Shown: piece after piece, positions 22,741 through 34,303 of the stretch
Numbering within the stretch: position 1 is the first letter of the stretch
How the letters are laid out: each line of letters starts with the position of its first letter
Source: Anisodus tanguticus
Lineage: Eukaryota; Streptophyta; Magnoliopsida; Solanales; Solanaceae
Direction: 5' to 3'
Length of the DNA: 64,000 nt
Assembly: GCA_034509755.1 (NCBI GenBank)
Contig: CM067552.1
Location: forward strand, 20,580,753 to 20,644,752
Program-made: the position numbers and the translations under genes
The notes under the pieces: model-generated
Databases searched by the model: none
What the model was told of the DNA's origin: nothing
Seen by the model: only the letters and a program-made list of their open reading frames with translations

Positions 22741-23674
22741 ATTAACCATCTTGTTCCATGTATATTATTTGCGATAAGTTTAGATGAATCTGAACTGTTT
22801 GATGAAACAAAGACGAACAAGAAATTGACTTCCATAGCTCAAGATTTTCTCTTAGCAATTTCCAGTTGCTTTTCACGGGGCATGGCAACAAACATGAAAA
22901 ATCAATTGTAAATTTAATTCATTTATATTGTTAATCTTCAGTGTAGTGAATATCACTGAAATTTCTTTTTACATTCTTGTAAGTCGGTTATCTTCCAAAA
23001 ATCTTCCACTTATTTTTCAGCTCGAGAAATTGATGGTTGAAGAAACACAAAATAAAATGTTTGTTCTCTTTTTTTATTCACCCTCACCAAAACGTTTCCC
23101 ATCCTCCAAAGGACCCCCTTATTAACATTGAAAACAAAGTTGTTTAATTGGATGACCACACAAAATGGTAAGTAGGATAAGATAGGAGTTGAAAATTCAG
23201 CGACCTGATGAATGCTTTCCAACTCCCGATGACTTTGTTATCTTAAGACGTTAGAACGGCAATGATAAAACAAATGGCCGTTGCTTTAAAGTTGTTAATC
23301 ACAAGAATTGTAATTAATTGAAAGATATAGGTGTGAATCACATGTTTTGTAATAATTAAAGGGAATATACTTGCAACACACATATCCGATGACTAGTTTA
23401 CCAGGAAGAGCCAATAAATTAATTAGAGGAAAGGGCAAAAAATTGGTTGTCAACAACTATGATGCATAAAGGCCCTTTGGAGTGAATGTTCATAAATAGG
23501 TAGAATTTTCCTTATGAGTTGGACCAAATCATAGTTGATGAAGTTAAAGATGTGGATATGACTAGTTATCTTTGAGATGCAAGTGTTACCTGGCAATGCT
23601 CTTTCTCATAGATATATTGGGAGTCGTATACAAGTAATATTGTCAGTGAGGGATAATACTAGTGTACATCCTAA
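22741..23674. other. spacer between copia element and DUF2301 gene; possible exon relic
   Basis: Two plus-strand frames may be exons. One, about 22776-22911, reads SLDESELFDETKTNKKLTSI onward and ends near a GTAAATTT donor. The other starts after TTATTTTTCAG (22985-23023 region) with LEKLMVEETQNKMFVLFF. The join is plausible by splice signals, but I recognise no family and see no start codon context. The rest, 23126-23674, includes the 3' downstream region of the DUF2301 gene. I found no consensus AATAAA on the minus strand close to the stop. Confidence 0.35.
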
Positions 23675-26600
23675 TCAAGGCTCATTTTTAGTGTACTGTT
23701 GCTGCTCTAGTTTCTGTATGAAATTAGCTTTTTCTTCCTCTGGCAGATCGTTGAATATGAAAACTGATTTGTCTCCTATATCATCCTGAAATACAAAGAG
23801 AGAAAATACCCGCAAAGCGCATTAGATCTTGTCACTGGAATTGTTTCTGCATTGATAAATACATATTACTTTGCTGTTTTTGAAAAAGTACAATGGGTGG
23901 GGATAAAAAGCATAACTAAGAAAATGGATGGGGGAGGTCTACCTTGATAGGCTGAGTGAACTTCCTCCCAGCAAAGACCAAAAACAGGGCCATCCATGTG
24001 CTTAATAGAGTAATCTTTACTCCATCATCCATCAGACCAGTCTGTAATCCAGAAGATAGTCGTTAGGTCATCATTATAATATATGAAATGAAACAATTTC
24101 AATTCTTGGTTGGACAAATAGAATTATGAAGTGAAATTGAAAATGAAAACCAATCATGCTCTCAACTCTTAACAATTTCCAATGGTTATGTTAACTTTTG
24201 AAAGCCTAGTCCAACAATCTGAGTGCTGGCAAAAAGTGGAGAAAGAAGTTTTGATTGGAGCATCTCAAGATCTTCAGGTTGTCGTCTCTAAGGTTGGAAA
24301 AGTATATTTCAAGCTTATAACTAATTAACAACTCTGTATAGAATGAAATTTTAGGGTTAGCAGAATAGCTGCAAATGTTACCAGGTGCCCAAGTAGGAGG
24401 GAAGGGATGACAAATGTCAGAATACCAGCTTCCAACTTTCCATAGCAAAGTCCTGTTTCCAAGATAACAAAAATAAACTTAAATGAACATACTGTTTTAC
24501 AGAAAGTGGAAGTTATAAGCAATATAATTTGAACATATGAATTATATATCATAACTGCTCATGATAACTACAGACGGACAATCAGTAAGCTTTTATTCTA
24601 AAAATCAGCAAACATTCTGTTACATCTCCAAAACCTCAACTTGCAAACAAAAATTCTAAAACGAGTAACCATTTGATAATACTGTGCTGTGGTAGGTGAA
24701 ATTGTGGAGATAAAATTGATGAGAAAACACACGATCTCAAGGTTGCCAATTGTTTTCTATATATATTGTTGGAGGATGCGTGTATCAAGTAATAAATCAT
24801 CCAACTTGGTAGCTTCACCAATAATGATACCTTGTTCCTCATGCACATATCCAGACATCCTTGGTTTGATTGGATGATATGGTAGAGTCTCAGAGAGCAG
24901 ACAAGAATGTTGATTTCCTACTGTTTAATACAATTTCAGAAGTTTCTTGTAGGGAACGATGCCAAGTTGTATGTTCTCTTATATCTTTTCTGCGTCCTAA
25001 CTATTGGCCTTGTTAATTGCCTTAACCAGTGGCGGAGCCAGGATTTAAGGGGGTTCAAAATATGAAGAATTTAATACACCAAAAAGCCAAGGGATTCAAC
25101 ATCTTCTGCATATACATAAAAAGTAATTTTAATCTTGTATAAAAAAAAGGGGCAACCCGGTGCACTAAGCTCCCGCTATCCGCGGGGTCCGGAGAAGGAC
25201 CGGACCACAAGGGTCTATTGTACGCAGCCTTACCTTGCATTTATGCAAGAGGTTGTTTCCACGACTTGTATATACAATGTAATTTTACGCCGAATGAACC
25301 CCTTGCTCCTACCTGGCTCCGCCCCTAGACTTATGATTAATTTTAAGAAATAACAAAACACACAATCTATAATTGCATGCTAGTGTTATTTGGTCCTGAA
25401 ACTCAAAATTTTCCATCATTGAATTTCAGGTCTTTGAGGATCTTTTATTTGTAATGTCAGAAAGATTTCAGCAGAAATAATAAGCAAAGTCAATAAGTGG
25501 AGCTAACCTTCCTTGAAGACAAGTCCTGTCAATGCTGCAAATAGTGGTCCGACAAACCAAACAGCTATCGGATTCTCGATAACATATTGAACTAAATTCA
25601 TGTGAGCTGGTTGAGCAAGGAAAGAATATGTAGCGAATGATCCGAGAGCACCGAGCAACCATAAAGCTTGAAGAGTACGTTTAATTTCAGTGACATAAAT
25701 GTGAATAAGATATAATGAGAGGCCAAGTCCACACGATCCAATTGCATAAAATAAATCAAGATTTCTCTCAATGAAGTTGCTCATAACTGAATCATTCGGA
25801 AGCAAAGCCGTAGAAGATGCAACAACAAATGATGCAGCCGCAGTTACTAATCCTGATCTATACAAAATTACCTGATAACATTAACGCATAGTTAGCCATC
25901 TTGATTGATTGTTGAAAGAAGACAAAAAGGTTTTGTTTTAACTTGCAAAATTCACATAGTAACAAAGACAAAATTAATGAATCTTTTTGTTCATTAACAT
26001 TGTCAAAATGAATGCTCTTTGGCAAACCGACCTCTAAAGGCGTTCCTTACAAAGTGAGCTAATATTAACACATCCTTAGCTTCCTTTAGGAAAATAGTAA
26101 GCATAAGTATATTATAACTCCCTCCGTTTCAAAATGATTGTCCTACTTTTTTTTTAGTCGGCTTAAAACAAGAATATCTCTTTCTTTTTTTGGCAACTAC
26201 TTTCCGCGTGATATATTTAAGACCACAAGAATAAAGAATATTTTAATATATTATATATTTCTTTAATTTAAGACCGCAAAATTCAAAACTCTTCATTAAT
26301 TTCTAAAAACTATGTGTCAAGTCAACCAGACAAACAATTTTTGAAAGGGATGAAGTATTTATTATAGGAGCAAAGAGTGGCAGAAACCTTCAATTGAGCT
26401 ACGCCTAAATTCTGTAGGTTTCTGTTTAACTTGGAATAAGAGTGTAAGTTACTAAAGTAATATAAGGGGGAGTAGGTTTTACCTCTTGAATATCGGAGTC
26501 TTGGACTGACCAAGGGCCATAAACGCCTTGATAAACTGTTGCCTGGGACTGTGACTGAGAGCCTGCCCTGCATTTGAAGTCAAAATTGGAATTGGAATTG

Positions 26601-26686
26601 GAAGGAGAGGATATTAGGGGTTTCAATTTTCCTTTAGTAATACGAGGCGAAAGTGAAATGAAGGCCGACGCCGTTACTGAATTCAT
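23675..26686 (-). CDS. DUF2301-type plastid membrane protein, five exons
   Basis: Exons on the minus strand: 26686-26483, 25871-25508, 24452-24382, 24041-23943 and 23785-23675 (TGA). All four introns are GT-AG and phases match (0, 1, 0, 0), giving 282 residues. The start has an in-frame TAG four codons upstream. Residues 1-40 are Ser/Asn-rich with FKCRA, fitting a plastid transit peptide. VYQGVYGPW follows, then six hydrophobic segments at about 75-93, 106-128, 135-154, 169-187, 199-213 and 221-238. LFKEG-like VFKEGLCYGKLEAG (187-200) and the acidic tail DDIGDKSVFIFNDLPEEEK match what I recall of cyanobacterial and plant DUF2301 integral membrane proteins. Function is unknown; a plastid membrane (envelope or thylakoid) is inferred. 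No frame break is present. It is the only intact host gene here, with transposons in introns 1 and 2. Confidence 0.88.
25027..25327. mobile_element. hAT-like non-autonomous element in intron 2
   Basis: The ends are inverted: CAGTGGCGGAGCCAGG on the left and, read on the minus strand, TAGGGGCGGAGCCAGG on the right. Flanking 8-mers GCCTTAAC and GACTTATG agree at five positions, as in a decayed hAT target duplication. It encodes nothing and holds a SINE insertion. It lies in intron 2 of the DUF2301 gene (24453-25507). Confidence 0.65.
25142..25264 (-). mobile_element. Au-type SINE, 5'-truncated, nested in the hAT-like element
   Basis: The sequence GGGGCAACCCGGTGCACTAA, then GCGGGGTCCGGAGAAGGACC and GTACGCAGCCTTACCTTGCA, is the complement of the plant Au SINE. 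It is flanked by a perfect 8-base direct repeat, CTTGTATA (25134-25141 and 25265-25272). On the minus strand it begins inside the tRNA-like head, after the box B position, so the promoter part is gone, and it ends in a T run. SINEs are copied by LINE enzymes from RNA polymerase III transcripts. Confidence 0.85.
26115..26357. mobile_element. Stowaway-like MITE in intron 1 of the DUF2301 gene
   Basis: The left end ACTCCCTCCGTTTCAAAA and the right end, complement of TTTTTGAAAGGGATGAAGTA, form an imperfect terminal inverted repeat bounded by TA. It is about 240 bases, AT-rich and non-coding. It lies wholly inside intron 1 (25872-26482). Confidence 0.75.
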
Positions 26687-26800
26687 GCTCCCCTGCTACC
26701 TCTGTCGATCAATCAACTCTAAATCCCTACAACCCTTTCCGCTTCTTCTTCTTCTTCGTCTTCTACTACTACTGTTGTTAACCCACAACTAAATGAGAAT
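26687..26800 (-). promoter_or_regulatory. 5' leader of the DUF2301 gene with GAA-rich tract
   Basis: On the minus strand this region reads GTAGTAGTAGAAGACGAAGA and onward in GAA repeats up to the start codon. Pyrimidine/GAA microsatellites are common in plant 5' untranslated leaders. I see no convincing TATA box upstream, so the transcription start is not placed. Confidence 0.45.
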
Positions 26801-28065
26801 GTGTGGACATTATGTGCACAACACAAACGAATTTCCATTTTTACCAAATAATATGGCTACACAATAAAAATAAGTAATAATAATCAACATTTGAAAATAT
26901 TGCAATAATTATAGTATTTCATTTTGAGTATTGTAGATATGTTACAATTTTTATGATTTCTTTAATTTTTCTTGTCAAAAGTAAATAAAATAAATTCAAT
27001 TATTTTTTAGCTTGATCTTGAATCTATATGTTTGTCACGAACGATATTTAATTAGCACGACCCTTACTAATATAATCTTAATTTGTTCTTCATTTTTGAG
27101 TTGAGGTTTGATATCTTGAGTACTTGAATGTGGGTTTGTTGCACGAACTCCCTCTTACTTTTTGTTTGAATTCTGGTCTGAATTATGAGGACCTTTATTT
27201 ATAGTTGTACCAATGAAGCATTGTGCTAACGACAAACTCTTTTTCGATCAATTAGATTGAAGTGACATGATCATATTTAATTGGCTAGAATAAATGACTT
27301 GTACATGTGATACATTTTCATTGGTCTTTGATTTGACTAGGCATGTTATGTTATTTTTACACGTGAAAAAAATATATTTTATCTTTCATTTGACTTGATA
27401 TGTTACATCAATTAACACGTGGCATCAAACTAGACATCTAGAATAAATGACATTTTGGACCTAGCAAAATGAATTCATCATTTATAGCCCAACTGAATGG
27501 ATCAACCCAATTAATTAGACTTTAATTAAATTCATATTAGTGCAATTTAAATAATTAATTCAATTATATTAGTTCATAATATTTATTTTGACTAATATAT
27601 TTTGAATTAAAATATAATCCAAATTATTTTATATCTGATAAACTTAAATGCTTAGAAATGCCTCATACTACAAGGCTGTCAAAAACGGGGCTTAAAGTAT
27701 AAAAAACATTTCTTATTCCTTCTCTATTTTTTTCACTTTCTATGCAGTTTTTTTTTTAAAAATAAATACTACAAAATTTAAATAAAATTTATATAAGATA
27801 ATGTTTAGCATCCTTTGAACAATGTCGCTAGCAACAAAGTAAGCAAAAAAAATTATCGTGGGTCAAAAGAGAAACTTGGCACTTCCTTCTTTTCGTACCA
27901 TACAAAAAAAAGAACTCTTTTAGCATATAGACAATTGCAAACAACTTATCTTTTTGATGTCCCCTAAATATTGTATAGCTTCTTCTGGGGATTGTGTATA
28001 TGCTAACATCATCTCCTCTAAAACTTATCTTTGTAAGCCTAATTACTAACGTACAATCATGGATA
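26801..28065. other. AT-rich intergenic stretch, possible old LTR
   Basis: No gene is visible. On the minus strand ACAACTATAAATAAAGG (near 27194-27210) looks like a TATA box of an LTR, and the flanks (about 26990-27560) have the style of a copia LTR, but no partner copy or end motifs were found. The stretch may also contain the promoter of the DUF2301 gene at its left edge. Confidence 0.35.
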
Positions 28066-28446
28066 TGTTGGAGTCTATTCTAATTTTCGTAGGCTCTGAA
28101 ATATAGGAGTTCCTAATGAGAACAAAGAACACAATATTGAGCTCCAATCCAGTTCATCTATGGTGGAAATAGAAAAAGCATCAGAAGGATGAAGAGTCCC
28201 AAATTTGGAAAATCAAAAATTGATTTCATTATCTGTGTAGAATGAGTTATATACACAACTAACTGATCCTAAACACTAACCGACTAAATGTCAGCTAAGT
28301 GACAACTAAGCACCACTAATTTCTAACTAACTATGAACAAACTAACTAGCTAGAGGTACAACCAGCTGAAGCTCTTAGGTGGTGTACATTATATAATGTA
28401 AGATAAGTGAATACAATACATACACATATTGTAAACTAATGCTACC
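28066..28446 (-). repeat. probable copia 3' LTR next to RNase H relic
   Basis: It begins TGTTGGAGTCTATTC and ends next to the purine run GAGGAGGGGGG (minus strand, 28444-28455), which serves as polypurine tract for the RNase H relic on its right. The minus strand contains GTGTATATAACTCATTC, a TATA-like LTR promoter word. The other LTR is not present. Confidence 0.5.
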
Positions 28447-28810
28447 CCCCTCCTCAAGTTGGAAGTGAGTTCGTCACAGCCAACTTGCTATAAATAGTAG
28501 TGTTTGGTGCCAGTCAAGGCCTTGGTGAGCACATCTGCAAGCTGGTCATGTGTAGCGATGTGACATAAGGAGATCAGTCCTTAAAGTCTCTCATAAAGTG
28601 TCAGTCCATTTTTATGTGTTTAGTCCTTTCATGAAACATATGATTCTTTGCTATGTGTATGACAAATTGATTGTCACAAAATACTGTAATAGGTTTGGGA
28701 AAATCAATGGTGAGTTCTGTAAATAGTTTGCATAGCTAGGTCAATTCTCCAACAATCTTCCTTAGTTACCTATACTTTGCCTCAACTGAGCATAGGGAAG
28801 CAATCTACTG
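28447..28810 (-). pseudogene. copia RNase H C-terminal relic (second copia family)
   Basis: Minus-strand pieces read SLCSVEAKYR, VGELT-LCKLFTEL, PITVFCDNQFVIHIAKNHMF, HERTKHIKMD-HFMRD and, at the end, SKLAVTNSLPT-GGG. This is the familiar SxAEAEY ... CDNQAA-HIA-NP-FHERTKHI-D-H-VR end of plant copia polyproteins. At least five stops are present. It differs from the copia at 17292-22733. The right edge is cut by the LTR beginning at 28811. Confidence 0.8.
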
Positions 28811-30975
28811 TGTAACACCTCGTGTCTTCAGGATAAAGTTTGACCCATATGATGAGAATTTAATAGAACCAAGATTAGGCGTGTAGAAAGTGTTTTGAAA
28901 ACTAATCAAGGCATAAGAAGAGTCTTAGGAAAAATTAGAGAAAGAAGCTACTTTACGGAACTTGTTTTCAAGTGAGTTTGCACACAAGGCCTCACTTCAA
29001 GCTAGAATAACCCCCTTATACATTATGAATGTGGAAGAACTCAAAGCATGAAAGTGGAAGATCTTTTAAATAGATTTCCAAATATATAATGACCGGGTCA
29101 ATCAGAGCTGTTTCCTAGAAGTTATTCCCATTTTACCGAACACTGCCAATTTAGTGGAAAATTAGCCTAGCGTGACGCGGGCCACGACGCCCCGCGCCAG
29201 GCATAAACTTAAAGTTACAAGAAAATTAGCAGTCTCAATAAAATGTGCCTAGCGCGATGCCCCACGAGCCACGCCAGACCATTTTGTGCCTGGTGCGATT
29301 TTTCTCGAATTTTATATATCTCCAACTCCGAAAACATTTTCCCACTTCGTTCAAAAACCTTAGCAGCAATTTTTCCTCTCCTCTCAACCTCCCACATCAA
29401 GGTAAGATCATTCATATAATTCTTAATCGGTTCTAACATTAATTTCATGATCCTTAATGCGATTCTTAAACAAAAAATATAGGATTTTCACGGTAATCCT
29501 TCTCAAGTGATTCAAGCTAGGGTTTTGGGTGTTCTTCATCAGAGAAGCAAACTAGTTCTTAGATTGGATAGTTTACAGGTATATAGGGCTTCTATCCATG
29601 TGTTGGAACATCATTGTTATTCCCCACACCACATTAATTCATGAAACCAGAGTTAGAGAATTATATCTTAGTAAATGATAAATCTCAAATACAAGTTAAT
29701 TTTATATATGTATTGTTAAACTCAATCATGTTTCAAATAGTGGTATTCATGTATATAATTACGATTGTCATGAACTTGTCTGTAATCCATGTATGCCCGT
29801 GTTATCTTTTCCATGAGCTCTCAGATATATATCATGAACTCAGATTGTCCATTCTATGGATTCTTACATGTTTTCATGTCTCGGGAAGTAAATACATATA
29901 TTTCTACATATTTTCATGTAAAACTATGTTATGTATACATGTTAAAAACTATATTATGAATCATGTTTAGAAAACCATGGGCGTAGATGGCACTTAGATT
30001 CATGTTTATATTTTTGGGAGTAGCATAGATTTACCGAGAAGGTTTAAACAACTGAAACTACGTATGCCAACGTAGGATACAGATCGCCCTGCCCAGTTAG
30101 GATGATTCCTTCATGTTTATTGATTGGATTCATTCATGTCATGTTCATTTCTCATACCCCAACAAGGTATGAGATTACTTTGCTGGTCGGGCCAGGTACC
30201 AAACTCCACGTGGTGCTTTCATATTGTCGGTTATACTATGGCTCTCTCACATATTTACATACTTAAAATATTTTACTAAATTTACAAATTGATCATGCAG
30301 ATCATTGTCATGTCCATGTTTCAGTTACAATTATAACTTTATAATTTACAGTTACAGTTTCAGTTTTCGATTACTTCATGTATCCATGTTATTGATTTGG
30401 GCTGCCCATTTATCGATCACTCCACTTATAGTTCTTTCATTCAGTTGCTTTACATACAACTACAATTCTAGTGTACTTACATCTGTATTTCCTGGGGCTT
30501 GCATTTTATGATACATGTATAGATTTTCAAGATGACAGATCTGCTCATTAGGACTTCATCATATCCGTTATTTGGTAAGCCCTATTTACTTCAGGGCATT
30601 GTCTTTACTTTTAGCAGTTATGTCATGTTAGACAGTCAGGTATGTTAGGGCATTGTCCCAACACCATTTCAGTATTTCAGACTCATGTCAGAGGTTTTAT
30701 AGACTAGTCAGTGTGTCATGTTCAATATTCAGTTATGTTTAGCCTTGTGGGCTTCATAACTATGTTTTCAGACTATTTTCGCACTTATGTTTTAAAATAA
30801 TATTTTTAGTATAATTATGAAGTTACATATTTTATTCATACTTTTCATGTGTTAACTTAAATTTTGCATTAGTACATGTCCCATGTTGATTCAACAAGTC
30901 ATGTGGTTCACTCGGTCACATGCAACAAGACATCGAGTGTCATGTTACGTCTAAGCCATGATTTGGGGAGTGACA
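28811..30975 (+). repeat. gypsy 5' LTR, about 2.2 kb
   Basis: It begins TGTAACACCTCG and ends GGGGAGTGACA, a TGTAAC...TGACA pair typical of chromovirus LTRs, and a primer-binding site follows 5 bases later. Its middle carries GC-rich words (GTGACGCGGGCCACGACGCC near 29172) in an AT-rich context. Near 30635-30720 it reads GTATGTTAGGGCATTGTCCC and TTTATAGACTAGTCAGTG, as in Tekay-type LTRs. Confidence 0.75.
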
Positions 30976-30980
30976 AAGAT

Positions 30981-30998
30981 TGGTATCATATCCCTAGG
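30981..30998 (+). other. primer-binding site (initiator tRNA-Met type)
   Basis: TGGTATCATATCCCTAGG begins 5 bases after the LTR end. Plant gypsy elements use TGGTATCAGAGCC, complementary to the 3' end of initiator tRNA-Met. Two central bases differ (AT for GA), consistent with age. Confidence 0.75.
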
Positions 30999-32428
30999 TT
31001 CAAGTGTCCTAGGGAGTCTATGAAACCGATTCTAGTAGAGTCCTACTTATATGTGTGAAACGCGCCACACTTATAATTAGGAGGATACCAGGCATCTACG
31101 AAATAATACCATTCCTACTACTCCAGATCGTTCCATGAAGCTTAGAGCAATAAGTAACCTTCTCTTCCTACCGAATTCTCGACGTATCAAATACGCAAGC
31201 GACAAACAGGACAGTCAAGGTCCTAATGAGGATGATTGCCCATTGGTAGTATATTTATGAAGTACATGTTGGTAACAAATGAGACTTGAGAGGATGTTGA
31301 AAGTGGGATACAATGCATAATTACTACAACCTGGGCGTAACCCTTATCAGAAAGTACAACGATATTTATCATATTTTACGACTATTAGTTTATCTCAGTT
31401 ATAAGTTATGCAATCCCTTCATTTAGCAGGGTTATGGTTATTCAATATGCCATTATTTAGTTATTTAGGTACCAAATTTTAAATTTTCAGTGTATATGGA
31501 TTCTTGTGAGTATATAGTGATTTCTATGGGTGCTAAAAGAAAGTGTAAGTAACGATCACTATATCAAAACCTTCACATGTTCTAAGTTGGGGTTAAAACC
31601 CAAGACTTGTTGAATGATGTAAGATGTAATTTGTCAGATGACGGTACACTCTAAAGGACAAGTTTGTGCATAGTGGTATATACGTATGTGGTATACCTCA
31701 CAGAATAATTTATTTTGATATTTCGAAATGGAGCCATAAATATGATGGTGATAGTTTAGATATCAGACCCCATGGGTTAACATGTTAAGGATTTAGCCGC
31801 AACGGGCATATAATCGATCACTATGGTTTTGAAACAAAAAGGAGCCTAAGGAAAACTACATATGAGTAAAAAATGTTTGCTATTACAGAAGATGTGTATT
31901 CGTACGACCATGAACATGACTAAGAATATATGATGTATGAATGAAAACTATGGAACCAAAAAGATGGAAAAATTTCTACGTGTTCTAGCGCAGCAAGAGC
32001 TCACTAAGCAAGCTGAAAAATGAGACCAGGTCTCGATATAAGGTTTGCTCCATGAAAGGTACATGTGCTTGGATAATTTTGTCAAAAAAATTGACTGTGG
32101 AAAAGCAGGAATGGCTGGCTGAGTGAGCCAAAATGCGAGGCATACCCTTGCTATAGGGGTCGCTCCGCGAAGGTTAAGAAGTGGCAGAGGAAAATTGGCC
32201 AAGTCTGGGGAATAATTTTATTGGTTCAGGTTTATTCAGATCAGAACTAGAAAGTATCACGTTCGTAAATTACTACAAGAAGAAGATATTATTATAAGAT
32301 AAGAAGATTCAACAATTCACTCTTAGGTTATGTGAGTAAGTGTTTACCCCGGATGTGTATAGTCTGATATGATTTTGAAGTGTACAGAAAGTTCGGAGTT
32401 ATGTATTCCAATTTTGTTTAGGACAGAT
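30999..32428 (+). pseudogene. gypsy leader and degenerate internal region
   Basis: The first 150 bases (CTCCTACTTATATGTGTGAA then CGCGCCACACTTATAATTAG) are the leader found after chromovirus primer-binding sites. From about 31440 on I see no gag or pol motif. A short minus-strand frame at 31948-32202 is unrecognised. At most 1.4 kb of internal sequence remains, so the coding body is lost. Confidence 0.5.
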
Positions 32429-34303
32429 TGTAACACTCAGTAAATTTGGGTAGGTGTGAATGTGTTAAATGAGTGTTAATGTGACATTTTAGGCATATGG
32501 AGTCCTATCAAGATGAGTTTGACTTACAACTTGTATTCGTGAAAATACGTTGGGAATTTAAGAAAATCTAAAACATGAAAGTTGTAGCTATTTGAAATAC
32601 CTTTCAAACCATATATGGACCAACTCAATTGGATGCCTCTACTAGGAGTTATACCCATTTTATGGAACACTATTGGTTCAGTGAAAATTAAGGCGTATGC
32701 GGCGACCAAATTTCCAGGAAAATGAAAATTTTGAAACCGTTGAAATTATACCATATGTGATGTGGGACGCGTCTCAGGACACACCGCACCAGGCCATTTT
32801 ATGCCTAGTGCAATTTTCCTAAATTATATAAAAGCCTAACTTCATTATAACTTTTCCCCACATCATTTTAGCCGACGTTTTGGATAAAAAACACCCTAGG
32901 GCTTTTCCAAAATACCTAAGGTAAGTTCATACTCAAACTCCATAATTATTACCTTAATATAACAAAGATTAATAATAGAATCCTCATCTACTCCATAGAT
33001 TGTGAGAATTCGATTCAAGAACTGTTGAAGAAAAGAATCGTTGAGAAGTCGTCGTGAGACAAGTTTCTGAAATTCTAGTATAGTTATAGTGGTTTTTTTG
33101 GGTTTATATATCATTCTAAATATGTTAGAATCTATGGGTGAATCGTAGGAAAGCAAGAATACAATTTTGACTTAAAACCCTAATTTTCGGAAAGGGTGGA
33201 AGTTCGAGAGAAAAGTATAAAGTTCTAATCTTTATCATAAATAATCATTGTAGAGCAATTTTTGAAATTGGAGGAATACGTTTGCTAGCTTTTAGCGGGA
33301 ATTAAGGCATGTCTCTTTTCAAACATACTTTTCAACCCTTAAAAAATGGGTTCTTTGGCAAGGTTTCATGTGCCTGAGGGACAAGCCCTCATGAAACCTT
33401 AGGTGTATCATACCATATATATATATTCGTGATTTTCCTATCAAAGGATTATTGAAATTTATTTTTAATGCTTTGAACATGATTTACCTCTATAAGGGAC
33501 GCTTTAAACTTGATTTCGGAAGCTTAGATATTTCATGTGTTTTGCCCTATGAATGAGCTTTGTTGAAGTTGAAACTTATTTAATGATTGAATATGGTTTC
33601 TCAATCGATTAATGACTTGACATACCCTATTAACAGGATGTTGAACATAATCCATAATAATTGATTCAACTTCTATGTTATGATTGTGATTCGGCTAATG
33701 TGCCATTATTTCTATTGTTTGTGTTTGGCCTAGCTACTCGGGAGGAAGGGTAGTCACTATGGATCCTAGTGTAGTTTTTCTAGCCATTCGGGAGGAAGAG
33801 TGGCCATCAAAGGTCAATATCCTCGGTGTGGTTTGCCTAGCCATTCGGGAGGAAGAGTGGCCATCGAATATTCATAGCCCCGCTGTGTTTTTTCCTAGAT
33901 ATTATGTAGGAAGGGTAGGCATCGAGGGTGATAACCCCGGTGTGGTGCTTTTATGCAGTTTAGGAAACCCTAAGTGGTCACCCCTTTGTTATATTAATTT
34001 GGTCCTTGGCATGCGTTATATTTTGGTTTCCTGTGAGTGGCTTGTTGATGATCTTGAGTTCATGGTTTAAAAGACTTAATGTGATGAATGGTATAATACG
34101 TTGAAATTGATATATTGCTATGTTATTGGATTTTACTGGTGATTTTACTAAGGTTACTAAGTTACTCTATCTTTGGGATTTCAAACTATTTTTGAAAGAA
34201 CTTAAGGTAACGGGAACGACTTAAGGATTCAAAGTGATTAATTATTCATCATTGACTTATAATGGATGTTCATGAGATGCTATAAATTGTTTTGAACCAT
34301 TTC
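32429..34303 (+). repeat. second gypsy LTR, related but diverged, cut at right
   Basis: It begins TGTAACACTCAG and shares modules with 28811-30975: TTATACCCATTTTATGGAAC versus TTATTCCCATTTTACCGAAC, and a following CAGGCCATTTTATGCCTAGT versus CAGACCATTTTGTGCCTGGT. The two are in the same orientation but too diverged to be the LTR pair of a recent insertion. Its end is removed by the minus-strand LTR starting at 34304. Confidence 0.6.
33724..33946 (+). repeat. four-copy tandem repeat of 51-59 bases in LTR
   Basis: Copies start at about 33724, 33775, 33832 and 33891. Each has CTAGCCATTCGGGAGGAAG (or close), then GTGGCCATC and a GGTGTGGTTT end. The frame MDPSVVFLAIREEEWPS across them is a repeat artefact. 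Confidence 0.8.

Noticed and set aside
25142..25264. tRNA gene
   Set aside because: Only part of the tRNA-like head of an Au SINE is left, without box A/B pair or cloverleaf.
33759..34070. 103-codon frame with repeated LAIREEEWPS
   Set aside because: It is produced by the tandem repeat inside a non-coding LTR.
28811..34303. The two gypsy LTRs as the pair of one recent element
   Set aside because: They share modules but differ strongly in length and sequence, and only about 1.4 kb lies between them; separate insertions or an ancient deleted element are more likely.
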